From positions 620,001 through 684,000 of the forward strand of contig JARGSG010000012.1 in NCBI GenBank assembly GCA_030374805.1: DNA of 64,000 nucleotides, given 5' to 3'. A model generated the notes under the pieces. It was given only the letters and a program-made list of their open reading frames with translations. It ran no database searches and was not told the DNA's origin. This document shows, piece by piece, positions 39,826-49,105 of the stretch. Source of the stretch: Gracilaria gracilis. Its lineage: Eukaryota > Rhodophyta > Florideophyceae > Gracilariales > Gracilariaceae. The position numbers were made by a program, and so were the translations under genes. Positions within the stretch are counted from its first letter, which is position 1; every line of letters begins with the position of its first letter.

Positions 39826-41007
39826 ATGTCGCTCGCCTTCGGCGTCGCGCCGTCGACACCCCTTTCCCTCAAGCGCGTGGTTCGTCCAGCCATCTGCCCT
39901 CCGCGCGCGAGAAATGTGGTTCGACGACATCCGCCACCCGCCACACCTGTCATGTCCGTCGCGGCGCAGGAGTTACGTCACCGCATTCGCACCGCCGAGT
40001 CTGCTGAGAAGATCGTGTCCGCTCTGAGGTTGGTTGCCGCCGCACGGATTCGCTCCTCTTCTACGGCGGCGCTTCGTGCTCGTCCGTTTGCAAATCATTT
40101 ACAGGTTATGCTGGCGTCTGTGCTGCGCCTGGCACAGGCTCGCAAGGTGGATATCAAGGGTATCGCGCACAAGACAGCTGCTTATGACGTTCCTACTACG
40201 ACGCTGCACGACCCGTCTGTTTCGAAGGCCTTTCTGGACCGTATGTATCTGGCCTTGATGTATACCCCTCGCAACTTGCAGGTGGCCTTGATTGTAGTGG
40301 TCACTTCTGATAAACGCTTCTGCGGTGCTTACAACCGAGAAATCATCGCAAGAGCCGTCATAAGGATGAAAAGTCTTCGCAAAGCTGGGTACGACGTTGA
40401 ACTGGCAATCATTGGTCGAACTGCTATGCAATTCTTTCAAATGCACTACAAGCAAGTCCCTATACGTTACTACGAACCATTAGGCAGATCCTCTGAAGTA
40501 CTTGCTACCGCAGCAAACCTCAAAAACATGCTCCTTTCTCATTTCATCGCTGGCGGAGTTGAAAGGGTGGAAATAATTTACACACGCTTCGTAAGCCTCA
40601 TTGCGAGTACCCCAAGCTTGCGAACGCTTCTGCCGGTGACCCCCTCAGGCGTCGAAACCGTCGGTGATGAAATGTTTCAGCTTACTTCACATAATGGCCA
40701 TTTTGCAACCCGACCGGCGCCTCGGCCCGATTCTACTGCTCTAACTCCACCGTCCTTGTACCAAGTTTCCGATGAAGAACTGGTGTCCCTGTTGAACTCC
40801 ATGTTACCCATGTACGTCACCTCACAGGTGCAACGCATTATTCGCGAAGCCATGGCTTCTGAACAGGCGTCTCGTTTGGCTGCTATGCAAGCTGCTACCG
40901 ATAATGCTCGAGAGCTTATCACTCGCTTGAGATCGTCGTACAACAAGCAGCGGCAGGCGCGAATAACAAACGAAATTCTAGAAGTTGTTGCAGGTATAAA
41001 CGCATAG
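39826..41007 (+). CDS. atpC: ATP synthase F1 gamma chain, plastid
   Basis: This 393-residue rotor subunit of the thylakoid ATP synthase starts at MSLAFGVAPSTPLSLKRVV, with a transit peptide of about 40 residues. The N-terminal helix is ELRHRIRTAESAEKIVSALR followed by LVAAARIRSSS. The central fold has VALIVVVTSDKRFCGAYNRE, and the C-terminal helix runs to ITNEILEVVAGINA. At the site of the regulatory dithiol of green-lineage enzymes, the sequence reads LLPVTPSGVETVGDEMFQLT with no cysteine pair. That matches cyanobacterial and red algal gamma chains, so light control by thioredoxin through this segment is not expected. The HOP2 gene is convergent, with 13 nt between stops. Confidence 0.94.
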   Translation: MSLAFGVAPSTPLSLKRVVRPAICPPRARNVVRRHPPPATPVMSVAAQELRHRIRTAESAEKIVSALRLVAAARIRSSSTAALRARPFANHLQVMLASVLRLAQARKVDIKGIAHKTAAYDVPTTTLHDPSVSKAFLDRMYLALMYTPRNLQVALIVVVTSDKRFCGAYNREIIARAVIRMKSLRKAGYDVELAIIGRTAMQFFQMHYKQVPIRYYEPLGRSSEVLATAANLKNMLLSHFIAGGVERVEIIYTRFVSLIASTPSLRTLLPVTPSGVETVGDEMFQLTSHNGHFATRPAPRPDSTALTPPSLYQVSDEELVSLLNSMLPMYVTSQVQRIIREAMASEQASRLAAMQAATDNARELITRLRSSYNKQRQARITNEILEVVAGINA

Positions 41008-41020
41008 CACCATTGCGTGT

Positions 41021-41734
41021 CTACTTTTTGACCTTCTTGCTTGAACGAGCAGTGGTATTACCTTTTCTCTTCGCGGGGTTCTTCATTTCAGGGAAATCGC
41101 TTAGCTTGACGTTTGCTGCTTCATCGCTGTCAATTGCAAGCTCTTCGAAGAGTTGAGTACATTTCTTGCCGCTGGCCTCTCCGAGGGCATCGGTTATGTC
41201 AGTTACGATGCGCTTATATTTCTTCCACAGACTTCGAGCCTGGTAGTAGGAGACTTCTAGTTTTGTTTTGTCTTCTTTGGACATCAACGAAGTCCCATCA
41301 CCCAATGAGCCGAGCTTTTCTTCCTTTCGCTCTGTCTCAGCAGTAAGCTCTTCTACCTGCGTCTTGGCTTCGTCCAAAGTAGGCTCTGCGCGCAAACCGC
41401 TCGCTGTAGTTGAGAGTTGATCAACCTCTTCTGAGATGGATGATAATTGCTGTTGTAATTCGGCGATTTGATCATCCAAACGCTTCACTTGTTCCGGGTT
41501 CGGGATTTCAATAATGTCTTGAGCAGCGATGAATATCTTCGCCTTGCCATACTCTTTCTTTGTGACCAGCTTCTTCTCCACCAGAGACGCGAGCGAGCGT
41601 TCAACAGCCGTTTTCTTCAAGCCAAATTTCTGAAGGGAGTCGACGATGTTTTGCACGCTGAAAGGTCGATTCTGAGCTCGGAGAAACTTGTGCACGACCT
41701 CCTCATCCTCGGAGGCCTTCCTTCCTTTGGCCAT
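41021..41734 (-). CDS. HOP2: HOP2/TBPIP meiotic recombination protein
   Basis: The 237-residue protein has a winged-helix N-terminal domain (about 10-75: VHKFLRAQNRPFSVQNIVDS and LVEKKLVTKKEYGKAKIFIA). A leucine-rich coiled coil (82-150, QVKRLDDQIAELQQQLSSIS onward) and the conserved C-terminal helical part (SYYQARSLWKKYKRIVTDIT and DALGEASGKKCTQLFEELAI) follow. The tail is basic with KKVKK. HOP2 pairs with MND1 and assists DMC1/RAD51 strand invasion at meiosis, so the organism probably has a sexual cycle. Length fits the family. Confidence 0.93.
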   Translation of the reverse strand: MAKGRKASEDEEVVHKFLRAQNRPFSVQNIVDSLQKFGLKKTAVERSLASLVEKKLVTKKEYGKAKIFIAAQDIIEIPNPEQVKRLDDQIAELQQQLSSISEEVDQLSTTASGLRAEPTLDEAKTQVEELTAETERKEEKLGSLGDGTSLMSKEDKTKLEVSYYQARSLWKKYKRIVTDITDALGEASGKKCTQLFEELAIDSDEAANVKLSDFPEMKNPAKRKGNTTARSSKKVKK

Positions 41735-42725
41735 GTCGGTTTGCTCAGAGAAGCGGAGTTTGAGACGGGAGGAAAGAGTGGATGGAGGCGGTCATGGGAC
41801 GTGGATAGTGAACCATGCCTTCGCGGCTTGACGGACGAAACGAAGTGACCGTCGTTCTTGGCGGGAGCACTCCGTTGTGCTGCTTTCTTTTGGAGCTGGG
41901 CGCGCCTTTTCGCTCGAACTCAGATTCCAGCAATGCAAAAGCGAAGGGAGGCGAAAATATTCGCAAAACACGATTAGCTTCGCGAAAGGATCACAGACGC
42001 GACTTTCGGCCGAGCCTGCAGGGCTTGCAATGCAGCATGATGCAGACTCCTGGTTTAGGCCAATTCACTCTTCTTCGTTACAGAAAGTAAACAGATGTCT
42101 CTCTCTTCTTTATGGTGGTCAGTCGCCCCTGATTCCGAGACGACTGGAGGCCAATTCACATCGCCGTGGTCATGAACATGCTATAGCCACAGCTGCACCT
42201 TGGTAACTGCCAAACGCGCATTCCTGAATTATCCCGAGGAGCAACCAAATTCCTCGTGGTTCTCAAGAGAGAGATGAGCAAATCATCATGATAAACACGG
42301 TGTGGCCTTAACGGAAGAAGGTATTTTAGAATCTGTCCTTGCTTTAGTGTCTAATGTACAGTTGTCGCCTCGAAATCCTATTCCACTCTGTCCCTTGACA
42401 TCCCCCGTTGTCCATAAATTAGGAGGTGAGACTTCTTTGTCTTAGCGATGATAACGTTTTTTTCCTATCATTCGCTATTCCTGTATTTTCTGATGTATCC
42501 AGCAAACCCCAAGCCACTGATAGTTTGTTTGCTGTTCTTCCTAATCCAAGGCGGGCTATCAACACAATACGTCCAAAGAGGGTTCTGCATGATACAATGA
42601 CGAACAACTAAACTCGTCGTCAACACCCGCACTCCCTCCTCACGCGGTGACCATGACTCTTTGCTTCTGCATAATGCGAACCCTATCAGCACTTTTAAAG
42701 CCCTAGTAATCAATGCAATCCGCTT
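41735..42725. other. Intergenic, no gene seen
   Basis: Upstream region of HOP2 and downstream flank of the orphan gene. Short frames have no recognisable content. Confidence 0.35.
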
Positions 42726-43658
42726 TCACCCCAAAAAGAAGACCGATGTTGTTCCGCCATATTTATCATTTGAGGCAGCATCGTTCTTATTCACATCCAC
42801 CATGTCAACAACGGGTTCTGTAGAGCGCTTCCCACTAAAGTTTATCAACAGTAGTGGCGCTTGAGACCCATTTAGTCCCGTTCGACACAGGCATGAAAGT
42901 CGCACTGCTTTTTCGTTGTCATATGCGAAAGAGAAAGCCTTTTCTTCAATTCGAATGCACGTATTTACGTCAATCATCAGCGGCACGTTTATGTTGAACG
43001 CATTCTTCGGCAACTCTGCAAACAGATGCGCATCTGTGCGGAATAACTCTTTGTACCAGGATGCATAATCCCCAGCAGCCTGCAGAGATTTGTTCAGAAC
43101 ACACTTCAACACAATTGCAGATGCACATGACCAATCATTGAATGTTCTTAGATGTTGACGTTCAAAGCTATTAGGAGAGCACGACATTCGATGCTCCGTA
43201 ACTAGCTTTATAGCAAACCGTAACCCAGAAACGGAACAACAGTAAGCTTGTAATTCGCTCCCACCATCCCATGTTTGCACTAATACAAACTTGCATCCCT
43301 TAATATTTGCTCTCCAGCTTTCAATATTCCAGCACGATCCACATTCACCTGAAACATCACGTAAAGCTATGGTACCCGAGTCTGGTTTAGATATCACAGC
43401 TATTTTCAAGTGAAGAAGTACCTTTGTAGTCCTTTCTGTCACTGATATTCCGACATCACGCGTAATTTGTATCGGTGGCGTAATATCGAACGCGATGCGA
43501 GTTCTCTCATCCAAGCTTTTGCTAGGTTGAGTAGCGAACATACTCGAGTTGAGGTCACTTAGACTTTCGAATCCCGTAATTGACATTAGTTGAGAGGTCG
43601 AGAGTGTTCGACGGTTTGCAAGATGTTTAATCTTCCTTCTCCATGACTTCACTTCCAT
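42726..43658 (-). CDS. Orphan protein, unknown
   Basis: An uninterrupted frame of 310 residues with normal codon and amino-acid composition and many cysteines. A basic start (MEVKSWRRKIKHLANRR) is followed by mixed beta/alpha-like sequence: FDITPPIQITRDVGISVTER, KFVLVQTWDGGSELQAYCCS and FNINVPLMIDVNTCIRIEE. No signal peptide or membrane span is visible. I cannot place it in a family. The DNA just upstream on the same strand (about 43762-43970) holds another 70-codon frame ending VPKEPAELYHIF, and a pyrimidine-rich AG near 43700 resembles an acceptor. The true gene may therefore have more exons, but I could not join them convincingly. Confidence 0.5.
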   Translation of the reverse strand: MEVKSWRRKIKHLANRRTLSTSQLMSITGFESLSDLNSSMFATQPSKSLDERTRIAFDITPPIQITRDVGISVTERTTKVLLHLKIAVISKPDSGTIALRDVSGECGSCWNIESWRANIKGCKFVLVQTWDGGSELQAYCCSVSGLRFAIKLVTEHRMSCSPNSFERQHLRTFNDWSCASAIVLKCVLNKSLQAAGDYASWYKELFRTDAHLFAELPKNAFNINVPLMIDVNTCIRIEEKAFSFAYDNEKAVRLSCLCRTGLNGSQAPLLLINFSGKRSTEPVVDMVDVNKNDAASNDKYGGTTSVFFLG

Positions 43659-44053
43659 TATGCCACGAATGTCTCATGTTGCCATTTCAAACTATAGCGG
43701 ACTGGCGAAATCAGAGAGGAAAGCAGCACTGATGTTAGAAGATGTGATACAACTCTGCAGGCTCTTTGGGGACGAACTGGGCCATCTCATCCATAGTGGC
43801 CCGCGAATGACTTGTACACTCAAAGTACCGGTTAGTTATTTTCCTGACAATCTGTCGATCATATGTTTCTGGTGGCATCTCTCTGAATGGTACGGTATTT
43901 CCTATTTTGTAAGCGTCGGTTATCCCGATCTCAACATTCCAACAGAATGTGCATCATAAAGGTATGACATCCGCACGATGAAGATTACGGTCGTGTCTTC
44001 GAACGTCCGAATTTTTAAGCTTAACGAAAACAGCCAGCGACGATTGTGTTCAA
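43659..44053. other. Possible upstream exon or intergenic DNA
   Basis: The minus strand carries a frame of about 70 codons (43762-43970) including EIGITDAYKIGNTVPFREMP and ending LYHIF; function unknown. The plus strand carries an overlapping 99-codon frame. Neither is assigned. Confidence 0.25.
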
Positions 44054-44065
44054 GCCAACCATCTT
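44054..44065. repeat. LINE target-site duplication, left copy
   Basis: GCCAACCATCTT, identical to the copy at 44669-44680. Confidence 0.8.
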
Positions 44066-44668
44066 CTTCTTCTTCTTCTTGTGTGTGGTTTAGTACTCCT
44101 AATTGCGAGGTGATAAGAGTGCTACAGTACTTACATGTAGCCTTCTCTCCTAAAGAACCCCAAAAACTTTGGCGCCCATTCCTTAATCATTTCTATCATT
44201 GTTTTGTATTTTCTTTCCCGGTAAGTCGGGAGCTCGTTTCTCCGTGAACAACTGGTGTGAGAGCAACAAAACAAGACATGTTCTACGTCTTTCTTCACAT
44301 TTGTACCGCACAAACACCGCGTCGGCTTTTTGTCAACATACGTGGAAACTGGGTGACGATTATGCACGTGATTCGTTGAAAACTGCTCTAAAACAACTTC
44401 TGCTTTCCGTACTTCTCTTTCATCTTTTATGGAGCCCATACACCGCTCTGCAATGCTTCTGCTTTTGCTTTTGTGTTTCAACAGAGCTTTGACATCTGCA
44501 TAGTCAAAGCTACGCAGGCTTGAAGGTGAAGGGGAATTTTGAGCCCAGACTTCGCCAGTGCGTCTATATTCTCGTTTGGCTTAACTCCACAGTGACTGGG
44601 AACCCAAATGATGATCACCGTACAATTTTGAACTCATTTCATCTAATAAGATAGCAAGAAACTGCAAC
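44066..44668 (-). mobile_element. 5'-truncated LINE (non-LTR retrotransposon) insertion
   Basis: About 600 bp in minus orientation, truncated inside the RNase H region. One frame reads TVIIIWVPSHCGVKPNENID followed by ALAKSGL, a clear RNase H C-terminal motif. A second frame, after a frameshift near 44540, reads FDYADVKALLKH and then a C-terminal cysteine cluster RCLCGTNVKKDVEHVLFCC, ending at the stop at 44131. A short 3' region ends in an AAG repeat (TTC on the plus strand, 44062-44080). Perfect 12-bp direct repeats GCCAACCATCTT flank it (44054-44065 and 44669-44680), as expected for target-primed insertion. The intact duplication suggests a fairly recent event. Confidence 0.85.
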
Positions 44669-44680
44669 GCCAACCATCTT
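44669..44680. repeat. LINE target-site duplication, right copy
   Basis: GCCAACCATCTT, identical to the copy at 44054-44065. Confidence 0.8.
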
Positions 44681-45087
44681 GTCAATGACACTGGTACTTC
44701 ACTGAAACGTGAAAGCCACCATGTTTTCAGGGAGGCACTTCGGAATTAAAGAGAAATCACAGCACAAAAGATGAGCCGTTGGTTCCCTGGGAGTTGATGG
44801 TGATGTAGTTGGGGCCAAATTGCGTGGAGCGCAACCCTGGCACAGTTGGATACAACCTGCACGCGAGGCTGCTATCTCTTGATCTTCCATGACAATCATG
44901 TTAAGTCCAAGAGGTGGAAAGGACTGGCGATGAAAAATATGAATTCTCGTTGCTGCCCTAGTTTTGACGTCACCGAGAGATAGAGAGAGAAGAGTATCAG
45001 GGGTCCGAAACCCCCTTCCCTCTGAACAAAGGAACTGCGACTCTTCCATTAGACCGCTTCGCAGACGAGGCAGCTGCCGTGGACAAA
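44681..45087. promoter_or_regulatory. Upstream region of Moco sulfurase
   Basis: About 400 nt between the LINE and the next gene. The LINE therefore sits just outside the likely promoter. A hairpin GGGGT-TTCGG-ACCCC (minus strand, about 44999-45013) is present. Confidence 0.35.
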
Positions 45088-47409
45088 ATGAACACCGAGT
45101 TGGTCGAGTACGCTCGAGGTCTACTCCCTAGCCAGCATGTATACGCAGATTGGGGTGCCTCGGCTCTGCCCTTACCTGCCGAAATATCTTCGTTCATCCC
45201 ACCACACCATGCCGGAGGTGACACTGTTTCAATCGCAAAAAAGGCTTTGAGATGTTTTCTTGGTGACTCGAAACAGAGACATTTTATAGTGTTTACGTCT
45301 GGAACGACTGCATCCTTTCAAGTGTTAGCAGATCGCTTGCCCTGGTCTTCGGAGAGCACGTTTATTTGCCATGCTCATGCCCATAACTCACTCCTTGGTC
45401 TTCGAAATGTCGCTATCAACAAGGGGGCAAGATTCGTCTCTTTCAAAACTGAAGAATTCGAGAGCCTGCTGTGCCGCGAGGCGAAGAAAGCGTCTCAAAA
45501 GTCCTTCGTTGTGTTTGCTTTCCCAGCACAGTGTAACCTTACCGGCTCAATATATCCTCTGGAATGGGCGGCCTTAGTGAAAAAGTTCGGAGTCCTGAAT
45601 TACGCTCCTTCGCGAGTTATAACTATTGTTGACACTGCAAAATTGCTGGCTACAAGCCCTTTTTCCCTTGATGATAATCCTGACGTTGATGCGCTTGTCT
45701 TTTCGCTGTACAAGCTTTCTTCTACATACACAGGTCTTGGGGCACTCTTAGTTCGAAATATGTCTCTCCTGCATCGTTTGCTTCGGTCTACTGCCTCGAC
45801 GTCATATTTTGCTGGAGGTACATCGGTTGAGGCTCTTAGCCCGTTCTCTAACACGTTGTTCGCGCCTGCCAAAGATCCAAATGACTTTCTGCAACTTGGA
45901 ACCCCTAATATGAATGCGATTAACGCCTTGCCAATCCAACTATCTTACTTTTCACCGCAGGTTATGAAGTCCATTAACGAAAGCATAGATACTATTGCTT
46001 TCCATTTTGAGAATCTACTAAAGGAGGCATTCCCGTCTTGCATAATTCACCGAGATACTTCATTGGCCCCTCAAAAAGCGTCGGGGACAGCTTCTGTTTC
46101 GTTTTTTCGCGACAGAGGCGAAAGCCCAATCGGTCATAATGAGGTCGGTACAATCTTGGCTATCAACAAAGTCTTTGCGAGGACTGGATGCATGTGTAAC
46201 ATTGGGGCATGTGCATCAGTTCTTGGCCTATCTGACAAGGACATCCTTCATCATTACAGAAAGGGCCATCGATGTGGTGATGAAATGGATTTGATTGACG
46301 GAAAGCCGACTGGGGTAGTGAGATTTTCATTTGGTTGGGGTAGCACGAAAGGTGACGCAGACGCCATTGCCCGCACCCTTCGCACATACCTGGTTTCAAA
46401 TGTGCCCCGTCTCCTACCTGATGCACCGGGAACTTCCGAAAAGTTTGTAGCCACAGATCTTTATATTTACCCGGTTAAAGGATGTGCTGGAAATGCTGTA
46501 GGCTTTCTTTTAGTTGACGGGATGGGCGGTGCACTGGGGGATAGAGCCTTCGGTATTGAAGACTTTGAGTCGAAAAGAGTTCTAGACGTTCGTCAAAGCA
46601 AGGAAATGATAAACATTTCCTGTTTCTACGAAGACAACTGGAAGACACTGGTGATCCGAACATCGAGGACAAAGAGCCAGCAGCTTGGCATCACAGAGCA
46701 CATAACAGTTGATGTGAGCGAGCTACCAGAACTAAACAGAGATATAAATGAGAATCAGAAGCTTCTAAACGATGTGCATATGAATGAGAAGTGCGGAGCG
46801 ATATCTGAACAGAAGGTGTTCCGCGACAAACTCGGTGACGACTTGGTCCATGGATGGTTGAGCACTATTCTTGGTCGCCGTGTGCATTTGGTGCGCCTAC
46901 AGTCGGGTTCCGAACGAGAGAAAGCCAATCTTCTTGTTGCCACTATGTCTGAACTTCAACAGCTTAGCAAGGAGACGGGTATAGAGGGGTTAAACATTCT
47001 TCGTGCTGCAATTCGTCCGAACGTTATCGTGCAGAGGAAACGTAGTATCGTGCGAGAAGCTGATATGCATCAAGATGCTCAAGGAGTGTGTTACGTCAAT
47101 CAGCTGGAGCGCTTCTGGAATTGTAAAGTAAGGTTGAGACGCACCAGGAGCTGCACGAGATGTCAAGTAGTAAACATTATTGCCAAAGCACACGGCGTAG
47201 AAAGCTCAGGGGAACCTTTGCGTTCTATCGTGAGATTAAGTCGAATCAAGAAAGAGAGGGGAGTGGTTTTTGGAGGTCTTGCGAAGTTCACGTCTCAATC
47301 ACTTGGCACCACATCCATGGACAAAGGGCTGAATGAAAGCAAAAGAGGGGACAAGCACAAACTAAACCTGAATGACGAACTTCAGGGCGATTACTACTCT
47401 AGTTCCTGA
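45088..47409 (+). CDS. ABA3: Molybdenum cofactor sulfurase
   Basis: This protein of 773 residues activates aldehyde oxidase and xanthine dehydrogenase by adding sulfur to Moco. The N-terminal NifS-like half has YADWGASALP, FTSGTTASFQVL, the PLP region ALVFSLYKLSSTYTGLGALL with the Schiff-base Lys, and the persulfide motif RTGCMCNIGACASVLG. The C-terminal half has the MOSC-N beta barrel (LYIYPVKGCAGNAV) and a MOSC domain with RRTRSCTRCQVVNI. The N-terminus is shorter than in plant ABA3, starting right at the first strand; the last 50 residues are hydrophilic and unconserved. It acts in the cytosol. The gene is a single exon. Confidence 0.93.
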   Translation: MNTELVEYARGLLPSQHVYADWGASALPLPAEISSFIPPHHAGGDTVSIAKKALRCFLGDSKQRHFIVFTSGTTASFQVLADRLPWSSESTFICHAHAHNSLLGLRNVAINKGARFVSFKTEEFESLLCREAKKASQKSFVVFAFPAQCNLTGSIYPLEWAALVKKFGVLNYAPSRVITIVDTAKLLATSPFSLDDNPDVDALVFSLYKLSSTYTGLGALLVRNMSLLHRLLRSTASTSYFAGGTSVEALSPFSNTLFAPAKDPNDFLQLGTPNMNAINALPIQLSYFSPQVMKSINESIDTIAFHFENLLKEAFPSCIIHRDTSLAPQKASGTASVSFFRDRGESPIGHNEVGTILAINKVFARTGCMCNIGACASVLGLSDKDILHHYRKGHRCGDEMDLIDGKPTGVVRFSFGWGSTKGDADAIARTLRTYLVSNVPRLLPDAPGTSEKFVATDLYIYPVKGCAGNAVGFLLVDGMGGALGDRAFGIEDFESKRVLDVRQSKEMINISCFYEDNWKTLVIRTSRTKSQQLGITEHITVDVSELPELNRDINENQKLLNDVHMNEKCGAISEQKVFRDKLGDDLVHGWLSTILGRRVHLVRLQSGSEREKANLLVATMSELQQLSKETGIEGLNILRAAIRPNVIVQRKRSIVREADMHQDAQGVCYVNQLERFWNCKVRLRRTRSCTRCQVVNIIAKAHGVESSGEPLRSIVRLSRIKKERGVVFGGLAKFTSQSLGTTSMDKGLNESKRGDKHKLNLNDELQGDYYSSS

Positions 47410-47631
47410 GGCATACAAATGTACTATGCATTTTTTCCATTGAAACTGTCGAAGGCGTGAGATGCAAGCTTATAATAATCAAGTAAAGTTCGAAGCCAGA
47501 GGCCTACAACACATCATCTTCGACCCCAGAAACGTTTTTCATTGTGCTCAAGTTCACTTTTACTCATTCTGTGTATCTCTTGATTGCAACTCGTGTCCGT
47601 GATAACAATGCGAGAAAGACGGGGGGACTTC

Positions 47632-48657
47632 TTACTTCTTCGATACAAAGGGTTTGAAAGGCACACGATCCGGCCCGTACTTGATCGTTTTTGAGGGAGC
47701 CGCGTACAGGGCCACTGTGGCATACCTCAATAACCCGTCGTACCAACCACTTTGAAAAACACCCCCATGTGTCTCTACAACACGAATCCAATCTTGAACG
47801 CCGGAATGGGTTCGAAAGAACCTAAGATTAATGATCTCAAAGTGGTTCGAAAAAACTGGCATGCACGGATTGGTTCCTGCTTTGAGAATTGTGTTCCATA
47901 GTTGTTCATTTCGCGGTCGAATACCATTCAGTTCAACGTAGGATGAGGCTAATTCCCGGAGGCTCTTCGTTACATTTGGAGAACACTCTTGGTCAAGAGA
48001 AGGATACGCATACTGCATTTCGTTGGCTACGAAAGAGCGCACAAAATCGAATTTGATCTTGCTTGTAAATGTAGCCCGAGGCTCTAGGCGTATGAGAAAG
48101 TCAATGTCTGACAGATAGTCATTTTGACGTAGAGCCAGATAAGACCAAAACCGCGTTCGGTTGTGTTCTGTTTCTAGGGTAATATGGGTGGTAGTGCGGT
48201 TCAAAGTTTGTTGCAAGGGACGAAAGAGAACTGGGGCCTCTGATAAAGATTGCAGCTTACCCTGCTCCACAGGAGGAAGGCCATCATGAAGAATCAACAG
48301 TTTGTATGCTAATGGGTCAAAATGCTGGTTGAATGACTTGAGAGACACACCCAAATTCTTGAGGTTAGTGTGATTGACGGCGGCAACGTATACAAATGCA
48401 CATCTCTCAGCCATGTGCGCAGCTTCCTGATGCTGATGTCCCTCTTGTCTCAACCTGTATGCAATGACGATGCAAAGTCCAAGAACAGAGAGAAAAGCAG
48501 CAAGATGTGGCAGTGTGTAACACAGATATAACCGTTGACGCCAAGTACTCTGCGGTGTAGAAGCAGAAGATAGAATTCCCGACTTTTCAGACGACGAAAG
48601 CAAAATAGAATCAGATGACATAGGCGAAGGCGTAGAAGACCGTTGCTTAGAAGTCAT
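47632..48657 (-). CDS. GT15-family alpha-1,2-mannosyltransferase (KRE2/MNT1-like)
   Basis: The product is a 341-residue type II Golgi membrane protein. A Ser-rich cytosolic tail (1-45) precedes an anchor at about 46-66 (LPHLAAFLSVLGLCIVIAY). The catalytic part has CAFVYVAAVNHTNLKNLGVS, a substrate-site block DIDFLIRLEPRATF comparable to YWRVEPGVKF in yeast Kre2, MQYAYPSLDQE, and the C-terminal block HFEIINLRFFRTHSGVQDWI with THGGVFQSGWYDGLLRYATV. Yeast relatives extend O- and N-linked mannose chains from GDP-mannose. The length is close to the fungal catalytic core. Acceptor in this organism is unknown. Confidence 0.85.
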   Translation of the reverse strand: MTSKQRSSTPSPMSSDSILLSSSEKSGILSSASTPQSTWRQRLYLCYTLPHLAAFLSVLGLCIVIAYRLRQEGHQHQEAAHMAERCAFVYVAAVNHTNLKNLGVSLKSFNQHFDPLAYKLLILHDGLPPVEQGKLQSLSEAPVLFRPLQQTLNRTTTHITLETEHNRTRFWSYLALRQNDYLSDIDFLIRLEPRATFTSKIKFDFVRSFVANEMQYAYPSLDQECSPNVTKSLRELASSYVELNGIRPRNEQLWNTILKAGTNPCMPVFSNHFEIINLRFFRTHSGVQDWIRVVETHGGVFQSGWYDGLLRYATVALYAAPSKTIKYGPDRVPFKPFVSKK

Positions 48658-49105
48658 GTCGATAGCTACAAACCAATGACGTTGCTGCGCAGGTCATACC
48701 AATGGAAAACGGTATGCGACGATGCGCAGACGAGTCGCGTCCATGGTGATGATGAAATGGTGGCCATGGGCGGTTGATGGGAAACGGGGGTGCCTGCACG
48801 GCGAGTTAATTGAAAGGGAAGATGCAGAATGTCGGACCGACTTTGACGCGACGTGAACGTGCAGGCCTCGAGGCTCGAATCAGATTAGCGGCTGCGAGGT
48901 ATGAAAACCTACAGTACGACGACCCCCCACTGCCTGGCACCAAGTCAAACCGCGGCCAGAGATGCAACCAGATTTGCACGCAGTGCTCCACGTGCCAATT
49001 GCCACGCAATCAAAGCTCTCCATTTAAACTCAAACGATAGATGTCGTATCCCATGATGGGATTCCCATCTCCACCGCTATCATCCTCTCTCCACGCACAT
49101 CGCCA
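48658..49105. promoter_or_regulatory. Divergent promoter region
   Basis: 448 nt between the GT15 gene and the repeat-protein gene. No TATA box was seen; short frames here are not convincing. Confidence 0.35.

Noticed and set aside
42726-43658. Orphan protein considered as a 9-1-1 clamp (Rad9-like) subunit
   Set aside because: Weak spacing similarity only; the conserved N-terminal clamp sequence is absent.
44990-45062. tRNA-like sequence on the minus strand (AGCGGTCTAA box and GGGTTTCGGACCC hairpin)
   Set aside because: No matching acceptor stem, and the T-loop is not canonical. At most a decayed tRNA-derived piece.
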